A stretch of DNA of 64,000 nt. It comes from Coniella vitis (lineage: Eukaryota > Ascomycota > Sordariomycetes > Diaporthales > Schizoparmaceae). Location of the stretch: positions 558,001 through 622,000 of the forward strand of contig WUJK01000007.1 of assembly GCA_011317545.1 (NCBI GenBank), written 5' to 3'. Positions 1 to 10,462 of the stretch are shown piece after piece. A model generated the notes under the pieces. The model had not been told where the DNA came from and ran no database searches. It saw only the letters and a program-made list of their open reading frames with translations. Each line of letters starts with the position of its first letter. The stretch's first letter is position 1. Position numbers and translations under genes: made by a program.

Positions 1-359
1 CCAAGTCCACGATGCTTTGTTGCAAATATGACCGAGGTCGAAATGCATTCGAGGCATGTCTTGTCCCCGCGGACATGGTTGGTGGACCAGTCATTTGCCT
101 TTTGACTGCAGACGTCTACCATATCAATCTCAATGCATCTTTGAAAGTAGGCTGTTTCATAACCGAAGCAGCAAGGAGTCACATCGAAAATCGCATCAAA
201 CAACAAGTCCAGGAATCAAATATCATCTGTTTTATTGATAGCCCGCAGCCCGCCATGACCCAAACGCCGTGCAGCAGCCACTGTTGAATGCATCATCTTC
301 TTCTTTACCACTCACTCTCTCGCTTGTTGTGAACCCTAGCATAGTGTTTATGGTATATT
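1..359. other. Intergenic, downstream of SEC13
   Basis: No gene is supported here. An open frame of 91 codons on the plus strand (12-287) has no recognisable domain or compositional support and ends in a region that should hold the SEC13 3' UTR. A neighbouring gene may lie to the left of the window. Confidence 0.4.
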
Positions 360-1593
360 TTATTCCTCCAAGGTCTTGACAAGATCCCACTCACCCCTCA
401 AATTCTCCTTCCACAACGTAACCTTGTTGTCAGCGCCACTGACAGCCAAAACATTGCCGCTCAGGGACCAGCTCACACGCCAGACGGGGGCATCAAACTC
501 AAGGACCTTGGAGTTCCATTGACCGGGCGACGACGAATCCGATGTCCAGATGCGCACCGTCTTGTCTTGCGACGCACTGGCAATGTAGCTCTTTTGTAGC
601 ACCGTCGGGCTCCAGGCAACATCGCGCACCCAGTCGCTGTGGCCCGTCAGCGGCTCCCGCTCTGGCTTGTATCCGTTGGTTGTAGGGTCGTAGACCCAGA
701 TCTTGACGAGGTTGTCGGAACCGCCCGTGACGAACCGCCGGTTGCCTGTGGCGCCGGGGCCCGGGGCGCTCGAAACGATGGAGCCAGGAGTGGTGGCTGG
801 CGCCCACGAAACCGAGTTGACGCCGAGGCCGTGTGCAGGGAAGCTGCTGTGGTCAAAGTTGTTGTCCTTGAACTCGACAACTGAGACGTTGCCGTCAGAG
901 GATGCGCAGGCGAGGAGACAGCCTGATTCGTGGGGCGACCACGAGACAATGTTGACCGAGGCCTTGTGCAGGGCAAAGTCGAAGATGCGTTGCCAGGAGC
1001 CTTGCTGCTCGCGCCAGATGAACACCTTGCCGTCGTAGCCTGAGGAGGCCAGAATGTTGCCGTACTTGGGGTGCGCCCATGACACACACCACACTGCGCC
1101 TTCGTGTCTATCATCATGGGTCATACATACCCTTTTGTCAGTCTCCGAGGGTTTGTCCCGCCAGTCTAGTTTGCGCGCCCCTGTGCGATTCTTTTTTCTC
1201 TTCTTGAGCCCTGACTCACCCCTTTAGTGTCTCGGTCAGACGCTGGGTCTCGCCCTCGATCTCAAAGATCTTGATTGTGCGGTCGGAGGAGCAGGTGGCT
1301 AGGCGGCGGCCGTAGTAGTCGAGGACTGCATCGTGCTATTTGAGGTTGGCGGCAGGTCAGCGATTAGAACGGATAGCGATGCTCGCACTTTGGTGGTCTA
1401 CTTTGGGAAGTATCGAATGTATCGGGAGTACTGATTGGTCAAAGCTACACGTACTATCATGTCATCGTGACCAGAGTTTGAGATTATCTGCGTCGCCTTG
1501 TCTGCAATGTTAATTTCGAAGCACGTGTTAAACGCTCGCTGCCTGTCCATTTGGAAGGTTAGGACGGCTTCTCAAAGGGCGAATGCGTACCAT
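360..1593 (-). CDS. SEC13: COPII / nuclear pore WD40 protein Sec13
   Basis: Sec13 is the WD40 partner of Sec31 in the outer COPII coat of ER-derived vesicles and also belongs to the Nup84 nuclear pore subcomplex and the SEA/GATOR complex. The spliced model encodes 302 aa, the normal size for the family, and is almost entirely six WD40 blades. Exons on the minus strand are 1593-1591 (only the ATG), 1496-1455, 1335-1220 and 1107-360. The N-terminus reads MATQIISNSGHDDMIHDAV, the family signature, and later blades contain HEGAVWCVSWAHPKYG and WVRDVAWSP. The splice joins are phase-consistent. The first intron (1497-1590) must use an AAG acceptor, because the nearby CAG would throw the frame into a stop. 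Identity is very secure; the one-codon first exon is inferred from the phase and the conserved N-terminus. Confidence 0.95.
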
Positions 1594-2796
1594 TTTGGGC
1601 GGTGTGAATTTGCAATTGCGGGTGGGCGAAGAGTTCCACAAAGAAGACGTGCTCAGAACCTGTAGCGCGGAGACGGGGGTATCGTGAAGGACTGACGTAG
1701 AAAAGGCGCTCGACGGTTCAGGTTGTTGGCGATGGTGGCAGCTTGAATTAACAGCTAATCGATATCGTCTGGCTTATGCTGGCTTATGCTTGACTTCCGT
1801 GGGTCCAACAGGGGCCAGGTGCAGTGCATAGTACACTAAACCTCTGTATTTGCCTCTACAGTACCGTGTCATCACTGTAGTGGCCTCGACGTTCCACTGT
1901 AGTATCCCATTGAAAGCCTACAGTTGAGCGCCGACCGCCAGTGAGTGGCTCTGATGGCAGGATTAGGTAAGGCAGGTCGCATGCAGAGCTACAAAGGTAC
2001 TTGGATTTACATAGTGCAACCACATGTATTCCCCAAGCGTATACTTTAGCCTCGGCTGTTTAGTCCATACCAGATATGGCCTCCACAAACATTACGATCC
2101 AGCACAATATTTCCCAACTTTACCACCTTCTCATCGACTATTTGATCCTGCACACTATTACATACTGTGTGCAAAAGATATGTACACACCCCATGCTTTG
2201 TGTGCCACGGGGTAAGATCCAGGTGAAGCCGGCAGGTTGCGGAGGATGGTGGAGAGTCCTGGATGAGCTCTTGATAGCGACACCAAGACGTCCCTCTGCA
2301 CTTCCATTTTGGTCTGAACAACAGCTTCAAATTGTCTGTATCGCTGTTTCAAATCAAATAAGTTCTTATGGGGCCATTGTTCAATGACAATTCCCAGTCT
2401 ATCAGTTTGAAACTATTATTGTTGAGAAAAACAATATCTCAATCACTATCACCAACCTCCTCGGCGACAACCTCACGCCTCGGACTACTCCGGATGGTGT
2501 CCCCTTCTGTCTGCGAACCTATATAAACCACTTCTTCCATCATCCAAGACTCCTTCTTCTTGATCCTCTTCACCAACCTGGCCATCTGGAGGAAGAGCCC
2601 AGACAAACAATCTCAACTTCCTTTTACAAGTCCAGTCCTCCTTCTTGGCTTCTTTCTTCACTATCCTCTCTCTTTGACTCTCAGCTTTCATCAAGTCCTT
2701 CACAGCTTCTCCCACAGAGGTCTACCAGGTCTTGATCCTTTCATTGTCAAACACCATCTCAAACAACTTCATCACACTCTCCAGCCTCAAGAAAAC
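1594..2796. other. Intergenic between divergent SEC13 and PEX20-like gene
   Basis: The region holds the promoters of both flanking genes. The stretch at about 1830-1910 repeats short CTGTAGT / GTACAC-like words, and 2480-2790 is pyrimidine-rich, as in fungal promoters and 5' UTRs. Short open frames of 60-100 codons on both strands have no recognisable similarity. Confidence 0.4.
2518..2530 (+). promoter_or_regulatory. Possible TATA box of the PEX20-like gene
   Basis: CTATATAAACC matches a TATA element and lies about 270 nt upstream of the start codon at 2797. CT-rich sequence follows it, which is typical of transcription starts in filamentous fungi. The assignment rests on sequence match and position only. 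Confidence 0.35.
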
Positions 2797-4374
2797 ATGG
2801 CTGCCAACTGTGGCCCTGCAAACCCGGCCAAGAGCTTGGCCAACTTGGCCAACTCTAACAGCACCAGCTCTCAATCCAGAGTTGTAAATAACCCAGCCGC
2901 TGCTGGTGGTGGTTCTCAGGTATGTAACTCAAACCATCCATTCTCAATTCTGTTTCCTTTGCGGCATTTCAAACACTGGATGGCCTCATGGCTGTCCTAT
3001 TTACAGTTCGAGTCCAGCCCATCACCCCATCTGCTCTCTTAAGCCCGTTCCCATGTATATGTTGCTTTGAATTCCTTGAAATATGGCATACAATACATTT
3101 GTATGCCTGTTCCTGGGTCTCTTCTTGTTACTTGTTGGAAATTCTCCAGGTTCCCTGATATTGTTTTGAATTCCTTCCAATTCTTTTGGTTTGAAACACC
3201 TGAATATAGATACAAGTTCAAGGTTTTTGATTGGTTTTTTGTTCTATATACCCCTTCTTTTCCATGATTTCTCTCTCTTGAGTATTGTGTTTATTCAAAA
3301 AAACGGGCCGTCATCCCTTCTTCTTACTTTTCATGTCACTTTTCGCCTGATAACATATTAAAACTAATTCGCGAATACTCATAGGGATTTCGCTCTCTGA
3401 ATCGTGAAGAACAGGCCGCACGAGCTCAGGCCCACGCCGAAGCCTCTTTCAACAGCTTCATCAATGGAGCCGCTACCAACCGTGGCATGGTGGGTGGACC
3501 GATGGTCCCGATGTATCCCAACCCCCGCGCTTTTGTCAACACTCAGCAGGCTCCTGGCGCCGATTGGGCCGCCGAATTCCAGCGTCTTCAGCTTGGAAAC
3601 GGACAGTCTGCTGAAATGCGCAACCCTACTTCCGTTGACCGCATGCGTTCTCTTCGCCCCGGCGATATTGTGCGTGAGGACAAGGATGTTGTCCACGAGT
3701 GCTTCATCCGCCAGGGTGATCAGATGATCCCCGCTGCCAACCAGCAGCAACACGACCTCATGCTCTCTTACATGCGATTCGCCGAGCAGGGTCCTCGCCA
3801 TCTGTTTCAACCCCAGCCAGAGCGACCCTCAGAGGCCTACACTAACTATCCCATGTCGACTGTCCTCGCCGGCAGTGCTGAGGAGGCCCTCGAAGCCGCC
3901 TTTGCCGCCTACGATCAGGATTTTGAATCCGAAATGAACACTTGGATGGATACCCATGGCGAAACTTCTGCCAAGCACGACGACGCTCTTGTCGAACTTG
4001 CTTTTCAGGATCAGCTGGCTCGCGAGCAAGGCCACCCCGCTTTCCTCCCCCAGGATGCTCCTGAAACCAACCAAATTTACGATGGTATGAAGTCAGATGA
4101 GCTTCAAAAGGCAGCAACCGAAATCGTGAACACCCTGTCTCGCAACAAGGACGAAAAGTTCCAGAAATCTTCATTCTTTGAGCTGATGAAGCGCGTCTCA
4201 AGCGGAGAGGTTGTCGTTGCCGGTGACGATCTCGTCGAGGCCGAGACTGGTCAGATCGTCCACGCTGTTGCCGAGGAGGCCACCGCCGGCCCTACTGGCG
4301 TCTTGCCCTCGCACGAGACTGGCCAGGGCGACCACGTCTACGCCAACGACAAGGGCGAGGATGCCACAGCTTGA
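2797..4374 (+). CDS. PEX20-like peroxin (peroxisomal import co-receptor)
   Basis: Exons 2797-2919 and 3385-4374 give 370 aa. The joining intron is 465 nt, the longest credible one in the window. Pex20-type proteins act with Pex7 to carry PTS2 cargo to the peroxisome docking complex and are recycled through a conserved N-terminal cysteine. Visible here: MAANCGPANP with Cys5 in the position of that cysteine; a WxxxF motif (WAAEF, residues 102-106) of the Pex14-binding type; and near residue 300 a SFFELMKRVSSGEVVVAGDD block resembling the conserved C-terminal part of fungal Pex20. There are no TPR repeats, so it is not Pex5. The assignment rests on these motifs and overall order. A lineage-specific Pex20 paralogue cannot be excluded. 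Confidence 0.72.
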
Positions 4375-5889
4375 AGCCAAGCTAACGATCAGCCGGATGC
4401 ATTGACAGAATCAGACCCTTGGGATTTGTCGCCAAAATGGGAATCAACACATCCTGACTTGCCAGGGGGCAGTACAGCAACAACGGTTTCTCCTGTATTT
4501 CTAGCATGGCCTTGCAGTGGGATTCCTGGTGTGGCAAATTTCAATAAACATCCGGCTTGATCAGTAGGTGGGGAGGGGTAGGGCAGAAATGGAGGTTCTT
4601 TGGGGGTTCCGGTCGAATGGGTTTTGCCTTCGTTTTGTGATTTTCTTTTGATTTCTTTTTCCATCACAAGTGTGTCTGGTTCGACATGTTACTTGGAGTT
4701 CTGGGGTTGGAACAAAAGGGCTAGCAACTATGGGACCGTTTGATACTCGCCTATCTCCCACACTAGAGTTTCCCACACTGAGGGAAGTCTCGCCTGAGAT
4801 TTGGAATTGAGAGTCGCGGTCGGTTGGAAGTTGGGCTCTCGCCCATACCTTGCGCCATAGAATGTCCCAATAGATGGGGATTCTGAGACCCGGAAACGCA
4901 GCGTCATGGTCGGTTGAAAATCAGGATACTCGCCTGTCATAGTCACTAAAGGTTCTCACTTATGAGATCCTCGCCTAGGGATTTAGCATATTAGAGAATC
5001 TTGATCAGCGACTGCTTGGGGGCTTGACGGAAATGGTATTCGCAGAGAAGAGTTTAGGTAAATAGATGCAAGCAAAAGCGGCATCATACTTATTCTAAAG
5101 ACACAATTTGACTCGTCTTGATACGTGAGCGCGGTCAAGTGCTGATGTTGGATACCTAGGTACTTACTGATGAGTAAGATGGCTTTTTTTGATACAGATA
5201 CTTTCAAGATTATGTAAGTACTTATAGTACAAAGTAGCCCATAAGCAGCACATCAGTCAAGTGACTAATAAGTACTGAGGTACCTACTATGGTACAGAAG
5301 TCGCTCTACTTAGTTGAGTAAGGGTCCACTGACAAAGTGCTTTGGTGCACAGACCTACTTGTACTTCAGGTTAGTAGAGCCTCCTACGATGGGCAGCACA
5401 GGAAAGAGAGCTTCGAGCCGGGATTTAGAAGCGCTGGCCTCAGAAGACTTCTACGTTCTGCCCTAGACGCTGGTCTCAGCATCGCCAGTCGCACTCCATC
5501 CCAAACGTCTTTCTGGCTGCCAGTAGTGACACCTGATCATTAAGTCGCCCTTGTAGGACCTTGTTCTTTCACGATCAGCAAAACGGCGCGACAAACGGGG
5601 CTAGAACGTCAACCCTGCGCTTGGTCAGAGCCCTTCGGCAACTCTTGTCACGCCCCTCTTCTTCCCTCCTCCTCCAACTCCACCACCTCTAGGGCTCTTG
5701 TTGTTCCTTTACAAACCACCGCCGCCGCAGCCTCGACTGTTGCTTCCTTCAATCCCTTACTCGTCTCTTCCCGACCTTGACACGAAATCGTGGCCGCCTG
5801 TTTGCGCCAAACCCCTCCCGTCCTTCTCGGCCACCCGACCTTGTCTACACCATCTGGCTCGCCCTTGCGAGACCGCTCAGAACACCAAG
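4375..5889. other. Intergenic, downstream of PEX20-like gene and CAF40 promoter/5' UTR
   Basis: It contains a degenerate repeat block (about 4740-4980), then a stretch rich in AGTACTT/GGTACC words (about 5150-5310) with a perfect palindrome TACCTAGGTA at 5153-5162. From about 5640 the sequence is CT-rich and leads into CAF40. No coding region is supported, although an in-frame extension upstream of the CAF40 ATG stays open to 5698. Confidence 0.4.
4740..4980 (+). repeat. Degenerate repeat block with recurring CTCGCC words
   Basis: The word (A/T)CTCGCC or close variants occurs at about 4745, 4788, 4836, 4928 and 4970. The longer motif GGTCGGTTG(G/A)AA recurs at 4818 and 4908 about 90 nt apart, each followed by a CTCGCC word. 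This looks like an old, diverged tandem duplication in noncoding DNA. Confidence 0.5.
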
Positions 5890-7158
5890 ATGATGCCCAA
5901 TCACCCCATATACAGCCAGCATCACTACCCGCAGGAGGCTTCGGCCTGGATGCACCAACAGAATCACCACCAGCATGCCCAACAAGCCGCTGCCGCTGCT
6001 GCCGCCGCTCAGCAGGCGCATTTTAATCGTGTTACGACCTCGGCCAGCCACGCCAACGCCCTCAATGCTGTCCACCAAGATCCCTCTGCCGATAACCCGA
6101 ATATGTCCGAGGATAATCGCCGTACCATGGCCTACATTGCCGATCTTCTGAATGAGAACACGCGCGAGCAGGCGCTGTTAGAGCTGAGCAAGAAGCGCGA
6201 ACAGGTTCCTGAGCTCGCCCTTATCCTATGGCACTCCTTTGGTACGTCATACTCCAGAAGCAGATTCAGAACAGAATTAACAATCAAGATGCTTAGGCGT
6301 CATGACTTCGCTGGTCCAAGAAATCATCTCCGTCTACACCCTCCTCAACCCCTCACAACTTACGGCTGCGGCCTCGAACCGAGTTTGCAACGCCCTTGCG
6401 CTCCTTCAGTGCGTGGCATCCCACAACGAGACACGGACACTGTTTCTAAATGGTGCGCACATCTTTCCTCGCCTATTCTAACCAGATCCTTCCCTTTTGC
6501 GCCGCTGCTGACTCGGTCTCCAGCTCATATTCCTCTCTACCTTTACCCTTTTCTAAACACGACCTCCAAGTCCCGTCCCTTCGAGTACCTGCGCCTTACG
6601 AGCCTTGGTGTTATTGGTGCACTCGTCAAGAACGACTCTTCAGAGGTCATCAACTTCCTGCTGACTACCGAGATCATTCCTCTGTGTTTGCGTATCATGG
6701 AGACTGGCTCGGAGCTGTCCAAGACCGTCGCCATTTTCATCGTTCAAAAGATCCTTTTGGATGACAATGGCCTGAACTACATTTGCGCAACCTATGAGCG
6801 CTTCTATGCCGTTGGGACCGTCCTGAGCAACATGGTTGGACAGCTTGTGGAGCAGCAAACCGCACGCCTGTTGAAGCATGTCGTTAGGTGCTTTCTGAGG
6901 CAAGTGTTTCCTCCCTCCCTAACCTCCACTCCCCGCGTGATCAACTTGATGGACCCAAAATACTAACCAAGTCACAGACTCAGTGACAATGCCCGAGCCC
7001 GAGAAGCCCTCCGACAGTGTCTGCCCGAGCCTTTACGCGACGCGACATTCTCTGCTGTTCTCCGCGACGATGCCGCAACCAAACGATGTCTTACCCAACT
7101 CCTTGTGAATTTGTCCGACAGTGCAATGGCGGATATTGGAGCTCCCGGTCTTTCTTAG
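5890..7158 (+). CDS. CAF40: CCR4-NOT subunit Caf40 / Rcd1 (CNOT9 homologue)
   Basis: Caf40 is the armadillo-repeat subunit of the CCR4-NOT deadenylase that docks onto Not1 and recruits mRNA-binding partners. Exons 5890-6241, 6297-6452, 6524-6899 and 6978-7158 give 354 aa. The first ~70 residues are Gln/His/Ala-rich and variable. From about residue 75 the Rcd1 domain is continuous: NRRTMAYIADLLNENTREQA, LPELALILWHSFGVM-type segments, RPFEYLRLTSLGVIGALVK and IMETGSELSKTVAIFIVQKI. The third intron begins GCAAGT, not GT, at 6900 and ends ACAG at 6977 with TACTAAC just upstream; only this GC-AG choice keeps the frame (R-L-S-D-N). A second ATG directly follows the first, and either could start translation. 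Confidence 0.95.
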
Positions 7159-8094
7159 AATGTAGGATCGGCTGCACCTCAAGCCGTGTCGCAAAGCGAA
7201 ATAGTATCCCAGCAGCAGACTGGTCAGACTGCAACCAAAGACAACAAGCTGCCAGCCCCGGAAATTGAACACAGCCGCTTGTTCACAGATTTGTCTATCT
7301 GGTGAGGCCCTGATTGTTTTGCCTTGTCTTGAGATGGCAGATATGCGGTCTCGCTGGCGATACCCTCTCTTTCACGGCGGCGATGTTCCATATTCCCAGC
7401 AAGAGACCTCGAAGAAGCACTCACTTGACGGTACAAGATTTTAGCAAGCACGCGTGTGGGTATTGGCGATGGGCGTTTCATTTCTCAGTGCTACGAGGCG
7501 GCAAAAGCAAAATCACTTTTTCTTTCCAATCTGTTCGTTTTCATTTTCAGACTGGGGAGCTTGGACGATAAGTTCAGGCCGAAGCTCGAGTAAGAGGAGG
7601 CAAAATGGCGCATGAAGGTGGTTCGGTATGTTTGTTTCTGTTTCCCACCAGCCAGCCTGTTCTATCAAGCCGTGGCTGGCAGGTGAGGGTGTTGTGTTTT
7701 CGGATTCTTCTCCTCTTCTTCAGACTCCAGCGTGTGTGGCCTTGAACTACGTTTGCATAGCGTGGACGGATAGGAGGTCTTTCTAGATGGTATACCAGTG
7801 GCGTTGTTTTCTTGTTGCAATTTTGTACTTCTAGAGCTTGGCGTTTCTTGCGTTGGCTTGTTTTCTCTCTCTACATATGTAGTCAATAAGGTGCATGGGC
7901 TCATGGGAAACGGACAACGGGATGGGCGTTGATAGACCACATAACCCAAGAGCAAGAGGAAGGGTCGTCTCTTGATGGTGGCTTGGTTAGTGAATGGGCT
8001 ACAGGGCGGGAGGGCGTAACGGAAAAGCGTTCAGGAGGAAATGAAAAAGAAAGCACCAAAGGAAGAATGGAATTGTTTCGCGATTATTCTGCAA

Positions 8095-8095
<1 letters not shown>

Positions 8096-8143
<48 letters not shown>
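8096..8143 (+). repeat. 48-nt poly(A) homopolymer
   Basis: Uninterrupted A from 8096 to 8143, flanked by TTCTGCAAC-type sequence and TCCGTAAAG. It lies in the intergenic space between two convergent genes. It could be slippage expansion or the tail of a retroposed sequence; no target-site duplication was recognised. Confidence 0.95.
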
Positions 8144-8146
<3 letters not shown>

Positions 8147-8462
8147 GTAAAGTAGGTAGTAAAAGAATATGTCGCAGATAACCAATCGATCGTCGCGAAT
8201 GACCATTTGTTTGACACACGTCAGCAGGGCAGCTTCAGCAGCATAAGCTGTATTATTAGCAAGAAGAAATGGTATCTATATTATGAACGGGAAACCTCCT
8301 TACAACACACATCTCGGCTTGTTCTGTCCACTAGAGCGTTGCCTCATCCACGCACTAACTGCTCGTGGCCCATATATCAATATACCCAGGATGATATCGC
8401 CTTTCTGAACCATCGGCAATTGGCAGAAACAGGCACTGCCCGTCCGCCCGCCCGCAGTGCGT

Positions 8463-8548
8463 CAAAGAGAGGCAGAGAGACAGAAAGAGAGATACACACA
8501 CAAAAAGACAGAGGGAGGGAGGAGGAAGAAAGAAAAGAAAAAACACTA
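8463..8548 (+). repeat. Purine-rich (GA/CA) low-complexity tract
   Basis: An imperfect run of GAGA, AGACAG, CACACA and GGGAGG units on the plus strand, just downstream of the stop codon of the WHI2-like gene. It is therefore pyrimidine-rich in that gene's 3' UTR. Confidence 0.7.
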
Positions 8549-8584
8549 TAATCAACAAACAAAAGACGTCTTTCTTATCTAGCA

Positions 8585-10462
8585 TCACCGCAGACCGATG
8601 ACGCTCATCTCCAGTGTCCACACCCGCCTGATCCAGACCTTGAGCTTGCCCTCGACACCTTCAACATCGCTGAGCTCAACCCCCTCCCACCAGCATCTCC
8701 TTGCGGGCTTGCGCCAGAACAGCAGCAGCTTTTGTGCCATACCAACGGCATTATTGCCGCCCATTTCATTTCCACGAATATCGCTGCGCAGTCGTGCGAG
8801 GGCCAAACTGCAAACGACAGCCTTACCGGGCTCGCCTGCTCGGTGACCCCATTGGTCGTCGTGGTTGAAGCCACTACCAGTCTGTCAGTACTTTGAAAAA
8901 CAGTTTGTCGGACCGCGTTGGTCGAGAAGGGTTATCAGGAGAAGCAAAAACATTGACTCACCCTGCTGTCAGCATCTCAATGAGGTGTGCCTCCGTGGTG
9001 CCAGGCTCGTCACTCCGCTTGAGTCCAGAAAAGATACCATCCTGCTTCAGCAATGCGCGGGCAGCAGCCCTCTTGACTTCGATCATCTCGGCTTGCTGGA
9101 TATTCGCCTTGGGAGGGATTACGTAAAAGTCAAGGTCTTCCCTCAGAACAATGATGCCGGCGCGTTTTGAAGCGTCGTCGCGTGATGAGCCCACCAGTGG
9201 TTCTATCTGCATGCCATCGCCATCTTGTGATGCTGGTGGCGATGTATCCGACGGAATCGATGATGCCACCTTGCGGAAGAAGTCGAGCATGTACTGCAGA
9301 GAGTCCGGGTCGTACTATTACAGGTGCATAAGTGTACGGTTCCAGACTCGGCGCAACAGAACAATCATGAAGCATCAATAACTTACGTCGACCTGGACGG
9401 CATCCCCTTCGACACCACCCATTTGCCCTTCTGGGAAGAGCCCATTAGGGAACAAAGACAGAAGAACGAATTCAGGCAGGGTCAAGAGTTCGTCTCTCGA
9501 AAGCACAAATCGTGTGCCCCTGGTCAATGTAAGTCAGCGTTGAAAGCACTGCGACAAGTCGCGGTTTGGGGCACGACCTACCGAAGGTCCATAGCAATAG
9601 TCTCGTCGGCTCCAACATCTGTGGCCGTGCCAAAGTCAGTAATGTGCTCCCCGAGGCCGGTGTATACATATAGGTAGCTCTTGGTGAACTTCTTACCTCC
9701 AAGTGTGTTGATGGGCGGACCACCCTGCTGTACTTGAGTAATGATACTCGAAGCTCCACCGGCGGCAGCCATGAGGTAGGAAAAGGACTGGAGGGGGCTG
9801 TAACCCTCCGAGTATGCAGGTGGCGGTTCGGACTCGTCGTCTTTTGCACGTGAACTAGCCTCAGCCTTTGTGTCCTGAGGAAGAGCACGCTTGGTCTCTG
9901 CAACGGTGTCTTGGTAGGCGATTGACGGCTCAGAGGGGCCCGAGACAGCAGCAGGAGTAGTTGGCGAATCGTAAGCAGGGGCAGATGACTGCTCGCGAGG
10001 ACTAGAATGTACAACTTCGAGAGGGCCTGGGCCTGGAGGATGGAAACGCAGGGGATTCGGTATGTCACGAGCAGGGGGTATAACTTCCGACGGCTCGGCA
10101 GGCGTGGAGGAGGAGGAGGAGGCGGCGGCGGCGGCGGGAACAAAGAGCGAGGAGAAGGGCGGCGGTGCTGGTCGATTGTCAGAGACGGTCGACGTCACAA
10201 TTGTGACACAAGCTTCAGCAACCGGATATTGGGGCGGCGGAGAATGCAGCGTGTCTTGGATGGCGGAGGCAGGACCGTGATGGTGGCCTGGGAGAGCAGC
10301 GCGGTCGGTGAGCAGCTTGGTGGTCGTATTGTCGGGGGAGGAGCGGGCCGTCGGCAAATGATTGGATGCGCACAGTGCCTCGTCAACGACAAGTCGTCTC
10401 GGGTAGGATGGCCCAGGACGGGACGCCGAGGGTCCAGGACTGGCTTCCTGCGGCGCAGACAA
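8585..10462 (-). CDS. WHI2-like phosphatase activator (BTB-fold), 5' end unresolved
   Basis: Exons on the minus strand: from an undetermined start through at least 10462 to 9582, then 9519-9387, 9314-8962 and 8873-8585 (stop). All internal joins are phase-consistent. The N-terminal third is a Pro/Ser-rich low-complexity region. The conserved part starts GTRFVLSRDELLTLPEFVLL, continues VDYDPDSLQYMLDFFRKV, and ends with FNHDDQWGHRA and SLALARLRSDIR. This is the fungal Whi2-like family with a BTB/KCTD-like fold. In yeast, Whi2 works with Psr phosphatases in stress response and restrains TORC1. The open frame runs upstream of 10462 without an ATG (the first codon there is TTG), so the start must be in an exon I could not locate, possibly 10.5-11.0 kb. 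Confidence 0.8.

Larger units (their letters stand above)
7159..8584. other. Intergenic between convergent CAF40 and WHI2-like gene
   Basis: It holds both 3' UTRs, a 48-nt poly(A) run (8096-8143) and a purine-rich tract (about 8463-8548). No gene is supported. The 70-codon frames across the poly(A) run are artefacts of the homopolymer (poly-K or poly-F). Confidence 0.5.

Noticed and set aside
12..287. 91-codon frame at the window start
   Set aside because: No domain, no conserved pattern; lies where the SEC13 3' UTR or spacer is expected.
7999..8219. Poly-Phe and poly-Lys frames over the poly(A) run
   Set aside because: Pure homopolymer translation.
9472..10143. 223-codon minus-strand frame inside the WHI2-like gene
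   Set aside because: A proline/leucine-rich alternate frame; the WHI2 frame continues through it into conserved exons.
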